Notes under the pieces: generated by a model
Seen by the model: only the letters and a program-made list of their open reading frames with translations
Told to the model about the DNA's origin: nothing
Databases searched by the model: none
In this document: in pieces, positions 34,001 through 42,650 of the stretch
How positions within the stretch are numbered: position 1 is the stretch's first letter
Layout of the letters: the number at the start of each line of letters is the position of its first letter
Assembly (NCBI GenBank): GCA_047967505.1
Contig: CM106539.1
Source of the DNA: Dipteris shenzhenensis
Taxonomy: Eukaryota; Polypodiophyta; Polypodiopsida; Gleicheniales
DNA: 64,000 nucleotides
Direction: 5' to 3' (one strand)
Made by a program: the position numbers and the translations under genes

Positions 34001-37000
34001 CCCCCTCCTCCTCCTCCTCCGCTAGTCGCCCCTGAGGAGTCTGAGTTGCCTATTTCCCAGCCTCCTCCCCCTCCCCCTCCGCTGGCAGGACACCCTGAGT
34101 CTACACCACCACCGGAGCAGTCGTCTCTATCCGCTAGCCCCTCAGTGGCAGACTCTGACGGGCCTCAGCTTCAGGAGAGAGAGCTCCCCCGCGACTTTTA
34201 CAGATCTGGCCCCTGGGACTACTTGGATGTGGCCGACCTCGGGACCTTCCCTGCTTGCCTCGACATCAGTATCTTCCTGCTCCGCAAAGGGGCGGATGGG
34301 AAGATAGCCGCCTTGGCCCCTAGGGATGGCCCTAGCTTTGCTTTCACGTTCCTTAGCGACGGCACCGAGACCTGGACAGACGACTCGGTCTGGGAGGCTC
34401 TCAGGGAGCAGACGCATGCTCAGGTTTGCTCCTGGATAGGCCCGTCCGGTGGGCAGCTTCTCGAGACTCAGTGGTCCGAGGGTGACGTGCGCCTGCGGTG
34501 GCGTTGCGCCGCCAAACGCTTCAGACTGATTGTGATCCTCAGGCCCCCCCTGTCTCGGCCCCTCCCCCAAGATGTCAGGAGCTTGGACTCCTCAGAAACT
34601 CCGTGCCTTCTACGGGATGTCCACCTCAGAGATCTCGAGCTGGCTCGAGAAAGCTTTCGTTCATGGTACCAAAGGCCTCTCGCCTTTGCTGAAGGTGTTG
34701 AAGGACGGGCAGGACGACCCCGCTTCCCCCTCCAAACCTTCCCATAAGCGTCAGCGCCTCCACTCCGAAATGTCAGCTTCTTCTTCGACTTCGACCGCGA
34801 GCAGACAGTTGTTCGTAGCCTCCCAGTCCTCACCATGAGCCTACACCTCGTATCCTGGAATGTGAACGGGTTTCACTCTTCTGGCACCCGTGGTCCTAGG
34901 AAGCTCATTTTGAGACAGGAACTTCAGCCAGCAGTGATTGGTCGTTTGGATGTACTTCTGCTGCAGGAGCACAAGCTTTCTGCGGCTCACTCCCGTAGAT
35001 GCGGGAAGATTCTCCCTGGACGCTCTCACACTTATTGGGAGCCCTCGATCGGCGCACTGGGGAGGAGTGGTGGTGTCTGTACTTCCGTGGGCGAGCAGCT
35101 AGCCCAGGGAGTTTTCGGTCATGGCACGTTGATACCAGGCCGTGCCCTTTGGGTAGGCCTAGAACTGGAGGGCTCCAGAGTTGGAATCCTCAACATTTAT
35201 GCTCCCACAGATCTCCGTTGTAGAGCCACCTTCTGGAGGACACTTACAGGGATTCTCCCAGACATGGATTCCTGGATTGTTGGAGGTGACTTCAACAATC
35301 TGGAGACCTTGGAGGACCAGCAGGGCAGAGGACCGGAGTTTACAGGTATGTCTCAGGCAGAGTAGTCCGCTTGGGACTCTTTTATCTTTGCGACAGGAGG
35401 AAGGGACAGTTGGCGAGACCCGTCCTTCCGGCGTTGGCACGGGAGCTTGGACTTCTCGTGGGGCTTCCGCAGGGAAGGAGGCAGACTCCTAGAGAGGCTG
35501 GATAGATTTTATGTTAGTGATTGGGCCATCAGCAGAGGCGGTCAGGCGGGTATAGTTCCAGGGACGACACTTTCCGACCATGCGCCTGTGCTCTTATCAT
35601 TAGACTCGGCAGCTCAGGCCCTTCACCCCCGCTCATGCCGGATTCCCGACTCCATTTTCTCGAGGAAGGACGTGCGTAGCAGTATATGCAGTCTTTGGGA
35701 CAGAGACTGGGGCGAGTGCGTGGATCTGGTTGATTCGGTGGCGCAGGCTTTGCAGGAGTCCAGCCAGATCTGCCAGCTCGCAGCCCTACAGGTTCGACAG
35801 GATTGGTGGGGTAGAGAGAGAGCTCTTCGGAGGGACCTCACCTCCATTCAGCGACTCCAGCAGGCATCCCCGGGCTCGGAGGAGCTTCGGATCCAGGCCC
35901 TTCGAGCCAGAGCCCTTCTTGAGGAGACACTCCAGCGTCGCTCAGAGTTTTCCTATCACGCCTCTCTCTCCTTCTGGGCTCGGAAGGGTGACCGGATGTG
36001 CAGGGAGTTCTTCAAGACGCATGGCCAGAGAGCTGCAGGTGATCAGCTTCGGAGTCTCAGGACAGCGGAGGGACACATCGTTACGGATCCGGGAGAGGTC
36101 TTGGGGTTGGCCACCGACTTCTACAGGACCCTTTTCCAGCAGGAGCCGCTTGCTCCTCGTTCTCGACGTGCCCGTGAGGAGGTGTGGAGGCACATTCCAT
36201 CCCTGGTCCAGCCTAGCATGCAGGCAACGTTGTTGGCACCGTTCACCACGGATGAGATGCTGGAGGCCTTGATGGCCATCGATGGACAGAAATGCCCAGG
36301 TGAGGATGGGCTATCCCGGGCATTCTTCACCTCCTTCTGGGACCAGATCCATCAGCCCCTCCTAGCAGCTCTTCAGAGGATTTTCAGCAGCGGTTATATG
36401 CCAGAGAGCCTCTCCTCGGGACTGATTTGCCTCATCCCGAAGGGAGGAGATAGACAGGAGATCCGTCAGTGGCGCCCAATCACTCTCCTTACCACTGCCT
36501 ACAAAATCCTCGCCAAGATGATCAGCGCCAGAGTTCGGCCTCTACTCCCAGACCTCATTCATGACACTCAGACAGGCTTTGTCTAGGATCGCAGTATCCT
36601 GGATAATGTCTTCACCTTTTCAGAGGCGGCGGAGTGGGCTCAGCACAGCGGATCACACCTTGCCATCCTACTTCTCGACTTTGAGAAGGCCTACGATCGA
36701 GTGGACTGGTCCTTTCTGGAGGGGACTCTGGAGCGGCTAGGTTTCCCAGCAGGTTGAATTCAGGGTATTTCAGCTTTGTACGGGACAGCTTCTAGCAGAG
36801 TCATCATTGGAGGCAGGATGGGTGAGCGTTTTAGCTTGGAGAGATCAATGCGTCAGGGCTGCCCCCTTGCTCCTTACCTGTTTCTCTTCTTCGCCGAGGC
36901 TATGACTTACTACCTTCAGGCGAGGTCTACAGGGATCAGGGGTGTTCGCCTTCCACTCCGGGAGGACACGGAGCTCTTGGACTCGGAGTACGCGGATGAC

Positions 37001-40000
37001 ACAGCCCTGTATGTCCAGGACGATGAGATGATGCTGGAGAGGGTGAGGATGGCCCTGGAGGTCTTTTGTTCGGCTGCTGGTGCGAAAATCAACTGGAACA
37101 AATCAGTTGGTTTTCTCACAGACCCCGGGGCATGTTCTCAGTGGGGGAGGTTTTTGGGTTTCAGGTGGATCCCACGGGGACAGACAGCTAGATACCTTGG
37201 TTTTCAGGTCGGCCTGGACATCACGCCAGCTCAGCAGTTTCTCCCGGTGCTAGATTCCATCCGACGGAAGCTAGCTTTTTGGAGCACTGCTAAGCTTTCC
37301 CTTGCAGGTCGTGCCCTGGTAGTCAACCAGGTCCTCCTAGCCACGGCTTGGTATGTGGTTTCCTGTTGGTGTTTCTCGAGATCTAGCGTGGCACAGCTTA
37401 GGAGGCTGGTTTGGAACTTCCTTTGGTCCGGGGAGGATGGCCTCAGAGATACCAGAGCCAGGGTTGCTTGGCAGACAGTCATTCTTCCACAGGCTGAGGG
37501 TGGCCTGGGGGTCATCGATCCAGAGCTTCAGAGTCAGGCCTTGTTAGGCAAGCTAGTCATCCGCGGTTTGACCCCGGGGGAGCAGACGTGGAAGATGCTA
37601 CTTCAGCAGGGGGTCGGTTCTTGTGTCCCGCGCCGAGGTGGAGAGTGGCTCCCGTCCCTCAAGTGGATCTTCACTTCCGCCCCGCTCACTCAGCCCCGTT
37701 CCCCACTCGTTCGTAGCCTCCTCATGGTTTGGAGGCGGCTCCGCCTCAGTCTCATTCAGTCCCCTCCTAGCTGTCAGGAGGAGATCGATCGCCAGTCGCT
37801 TATCTGGAATGATCAGGTCAGAGATGCCGAGGGCCTTCAGTTGGGGGAGAGATCACATATCAGGTGGGATGGCTGGATGAGGGGGCCAGCCCGGTCCCTT
37901 CGAGTTTGGAGGGACACGTACAGACATTTGGAGACGGCTGATCTTGCAGACGCAGTTGGAGGTGCACGTGGAGCCTAGGCGAGACGCAGGGAGATCGACG
38001 GCGCGATCCCAGCTGATTGGTTGGTTCCACCTGAGCCTCAGATGCTCATGCCTAGTGACGACCGTTGGCTGGGACAATTCACCCCCCGTGGCATCCCACT
38101 GGTGGTCGCAGGACGTATGGACGACTCCTCTATTTCCTTCTTCGCGGTTATGGGGGATGGACGACTGAGGAGAGAGGATGCGCTCATCGACCCCCTACTC
38201 CCATGGCAGAGGGTTTGGGTCGTAGGCCTTTTGGGGAAGGTCTGGCATACCGATCCTAGCATTGAGCAGGATCAGATGCAACTTTGGCGACTCTGGCTCT
38301 GGGAGGGGTGGGCCTTGTCAGAGCTTGATTGTGACCCAGGAGAGTGGAGTTGGCCAGAGATTGTGACAGGACAGGGGCCGACCTCCTTCTTTGCCTACAG
38401 CACGACTTTGGGCAGGCGAGTTCTTGGGAGGATGCAGAGCCGCCCCCCCACCCAGCGGCCCAGCTGGTATGCACAGGGTATTTCCAGGTTCTTTTTGCAG
38501 GCCTTCTGGAAGGCCTTGTGGGAGAGCTGGCGGCCGCGGAAGATCTCCTACTTCCTGTGGCTTCTTGCCCACAAAGGTCTTCCAGTGGGGAGCTGGTTGC
38601 GGCAGATAGGCCAGGACGGACGCTGTCAGATCTGCCATGAGGATGAGGAGTCACCAAAACACTGCCTGTGGAGCTGCACTCGCGCCCAGGAAGTGTGGAG
38701 GTGGACTTTCGGGATTCTTACTCGCGCAGCACCGGAGCTAGGTTTGATCACTTGGGGCGCGTTCTGTTGGTGCAGCACCGCACCTGATCTTCATCACTTA
38801 TTCGAGGCATGCCAACAGGACCCCACTTTCCTTATCACACAGGGGACGTGGGGGCCGCTCGAGGATATCCCGCAGCACCTAGCAGAGGCTGATACAGGAG
38901 TTCAGGAGAGGCAGCCAGTCTGGGAGATTATTAGCAGCATCGCAGGGTGGCACATTTGGACCTCGCGTTGCGCGCAGATCCTCGGTGGCACCTCCTTATC
39001 GACTGCCCAGATCATGACTGATATTTGGAGCGAGATTATTCATACCCTCAGAGGCCAGTGGGACCAGATTCTGGGAGATTCCCGGGCCGGTCGGGAGAAG
39101 CGGAGACGCTTCCTCCGGGCTTGGGACACACAGGGCCTCTTCTTCGAGCAGACTTCGTAGGGCCTTCGGTGGCGCTACTCACCACCCCGATGGCTGTTCA
39201 TTCACACTCGCCTTATCCCTCTGTGAGAGAGTGATTTATTTTTTGTTACCTTTTAGGGCTGTGTCCGATTTGTGAACGCAGCCCGTCAGCTACAAGCTGA
39301 CCTTTTGTATCTTGCTCCCGAAGTAATATAATTAGCACTGTTTTTTCGGCAAATAAGTACAGTCTGCAGTGTGCAGGAGGAGTTGCTAGTGGGATTGGGG
39401 CGGTGCCATAGTTGGGTGGTCCTGGGGGTGGGTTGTAAAAGGCCGTGGGTCGTGTAGGAATTGTATTATCTAGCCCTAGCCCAATAGGACTTGGAGCCGG
39501 CATTTGTGATGGGCTTAGTTGTACTGGCTACACCGGTGAGAGCCTAGGAATATGCATATTCACGTTAGTCACTAGCTTATAGGGTGCAGCCCTAGGGTAA
39601 GGAGTGCCCTCTCGGGTTCCCACCCAAGTTGTTAGGTACTGGGGTCGAAAAGCCATCATGCACACTTTGCAGAGTTCCACCCACCTCTAGTGAAGAAATT
39701 CACGGGCAGCCAGTCATGTGGAATGACCCGATTTTGGATGATCATGGGAGGCCACTTGGAGTGTCACATTATATGCAGTGGTCTAGATGGGAGAGGGGAT
39801 CTGCCTCTACTGTAGGCGCTTGGTAGGCCTTTATGAGACTTCCAGAGGATCAGAGACTTTTAGCAATTGGCCACCTCAAAGGGAGTGCACCCAGGATACA
39901 ACAGATACAGGCAGCCATTCCGCCAGAGTGGATTGACACATATGACATGCCACCTACAGAATCCACTTGGTGGGGAGCTTTTTCAGGACAGGGCATTCCA

Positions 40001-40599
40001 TTACAGATTATTGCATTGCAGGATGCACATGAGGATACCCTTGTCTTTGATGTTCAGTCCGGAGGCAGACTTATCAGATCTTCTGATGAGATTCTCTTGG
40101 AGGTTGCATTTCAGCCTATCAGGATTGTAGGATTCATGGAGTGGGGTAGGGAGGGAGATTTTGGCTAGCATTGCAGCGTGGCATATTTGGAGAGCTTGGT
40201 GTACAGAGGCGATGGAGGGTATCCAGGTTCACCCTTCCCAGACTATGGCCAGTATTTGGACTGACACAGTACACACTCTGATGGCCATTTGGGCGAGCAT
40301 GCAGGAATCCTCTAGAGCAGCCACTGCCAAGAGAGTTACTTTTCTTAGAGTTTGGAGAGGATCTCCTTTCTTCTTTGAGTCTCCTTCAGGGTTGAGATGG
40401 CATTTTCAGCCTCCGTCTTGGTTCTTTATTAGCTCATTTTGAGTTGTTTTGTTCCTCATGCATTGCATGATGTACTCCCGCATTTGAGCTTGCTCTCGCA
40501 GTTTTCATTCATACTTAATGAAGTAATTTTCTTGAAAAAAAAAAAAAAGCCATCGTGCATGGAAGCATGTTTCCCCCAAACTCTGTTTCTTCATTTCCT

Positions 40600-40630
<31 letters not shown>

Positions 40631-42586
40631 TATTAACGTCTGCGGAAGGCCTCACGGGCTATGGGACGAGGTACAAAGTACACCAAAAAGGATGATATCA
40701 CAAAGGGCGCACTAATGCCTTTGTTGAGTGCCAAGACTGCTAAACTGAAACTGAAAAACTGAAAACCTGATAAACTGATAGACTGATAACTCTACAAAGC
40801 TCAATAGCTCGAGCAAAATCAGATATAACCCAGAGACTAGCAACTTTATATATTCATAACTATATGTATAGTATTTTACATACTTTATATACTACGTATA
40901 CATAGAGCATGTTTGTAGGTGCACAACATTTCTGTTTTTAATCTGCAAAACACGTTTCTGCCAATACTGACAATGTTGCTTCTTCTTAGTTAGGAGTAGA
41001 CAATGTTCTGCATTCTCTATTTGCAGCAATTCACTTGAGTGTGTGCATTAATTCTATCTGTGCATTTGCGGGAGAGCATTACAGTCTAGTGAGCCTACCA
41101 AAGTTCAAAGTATGTCTAATAAAGGTAATGATGGCATTTTTAAGTCTGAGGTCTAAGAAGTCAGGTGCTGTTTTGACATCACAAGCTCAATATGTCAAGT
41201 TCTACCATGAGATGAAATCTTGTCCTGGGAGTGGTGTATTCCACAAATTTCAATATTTACTGGTGCATGCAAAAAAGTGTCCGTTTAGCAGATTCTGGTC
41301 ATAGGATTGGGAGTATATTCTGTTTGTCAGTTTGAAATTTGCCATGTTTGACTATCTTGTTCACTTTAAACATACGATATGGTTTGCATTTGGAGAAACC
41401 ATAGTATGGTTTTTGCTAAGCAAAAAAAGGGGTTTATAAGTGGTTTTCATGAATGTAATACATTGTAGTAGAGCTGTAATATTATGTTTGATGTCATTGT
41501 TCGATCTGAATTTCTTTACAAAAATAGGGACTTTGCTTTGATAATAAAGTTCTAAGATGCATGGGACGAGTGTTTCTCTGGCTACCAATAATTTTGTAAT
41601 GCAGTTTATTCTGGAGATTTTGAGCTTGGGATGATGTTCTTTCAAATAAGAGATTCATGAGACATGCTAAGAATAGTTCAAGACTTTCTCTTATGCTGAA
41701 ACATATCGTTACAAGGATACATTGTGTAATAGGCATAGCTTGGTTAATATCACATGGAATTCTTTGGAGGCAGGTGGGCTTGAACATTTGAACCATCTTG
41801 GGCAGCGTTTCCCAAACAACTTACACATACTATTAGAGAGTGCAAAGGTATGAAAAACATTGAAAGTGTTAGGTGGATTGAGACTGATATTTCTTGCATC
41901 TCTTTGATTCTACACTTGGATGGGGTAGATTTCATTTTGGATGCCCAACATTCCTTTGCCTTTATCACGGAACTGAGTTTCTTCTTTGATTGAAAAAATG
42001 AACTTATATATTATGTATGACTGAAATGTGGAAATGCCAGAAGGGCTGGTCAGAAAGAATACAAATAACTCAAATATCCTCAAGATTTTTTTTTTGGGTA
42101 ACATTGCTATGCTGCATGCTTAAGGGCCCATCACTCTTGCTCTGTTTGTTCCATAACATATATAAGCTGTAAATACATGTAACTTGCCTCATTTGTGCTC
42201 ACAGGTGGAGGCAGCCTTATGCAAAACTGATGAGGCAATTCACAACTATGAAAAGGTTAGTGATAAGAAATGTCTCTGATTAATAGTTGACAGTTCTAAT
42301 CTAGGTTTTTACTCTTTTCATCGAATGATCACTATATATTATTTTGAGTGGAGTTATCTATTAACATTTGAAGTATTGACAGGCCCGACAGGTTGACCAG
42401 TTTAATATTACAAGCATGGATGAATATGCTATGCTGCTGCGTGCAAAATCTGAACGCAACGAACTCAATAAACTTGTGCAAGAGTTGCTTAGTATTGACC
42501 CAGGGCGCCCTGAAGTCTGGGTTTCATCAGCCATATACTGGGAAATGCGTGAAGATAAGAACCGTGCTGCAACTTACGCAGATAAG

Positions 42587-42650
<64 letters not shown>

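Larger units (their letters stand above)
31987..39352 (+). mobile_element. Full-length LINE (LINE-C) with perfect 16-bp target duplication
   Basis: ATAAGTACAGTCTGCA occurs at 31971-31986 and again at 39353-39368, exactly bracketing 7,366 bp that hold a C-rich 5' region, ORF1 (32808-34838), ORF2 (34835-39160) and a 190-bp 3' UTR. The 3' end is CTGTTTTTTCGGCAA without a real poly(A) tail. A perfect duplication argues for a fairly young insertion, although ORF1 has frame breaks and ORF2 four stops. The target is gag of the minus-strand gypsy. Confidence 0.93.
28576..40590 (-). mobile_element. Chromodomain Ty3/gypsy element split by two nested LINEs
   Basis: Reading leftward from about 40590: gag N-terminus (39640-39369), full-length LINE insertion (31987-39352), gag (31960-31640), RT, RNase H, integrase, chromodomain, polypurine tract and 3' LTR (28576-28899). 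A truncated LINE-B (39662-40544) is inserted near the gag start. Gag is joined to RT with knuckle and protease deleted. No 5' LTR was found at the right end, which is replaced by a GA-rich retroposon-like repeat. The integrase-after-RT order and terminal chromodomain place it among chromoviruses. Confidence 0.8.

Noticed and set aside
34835-39160. Idea that ORF2 stops are corrected by RNA editing
   Set aside because: U-to-C editing that removes stops in ferns is known from organelles; nothing here indicates organellar DNA, and the element lies in a nuclear intron.
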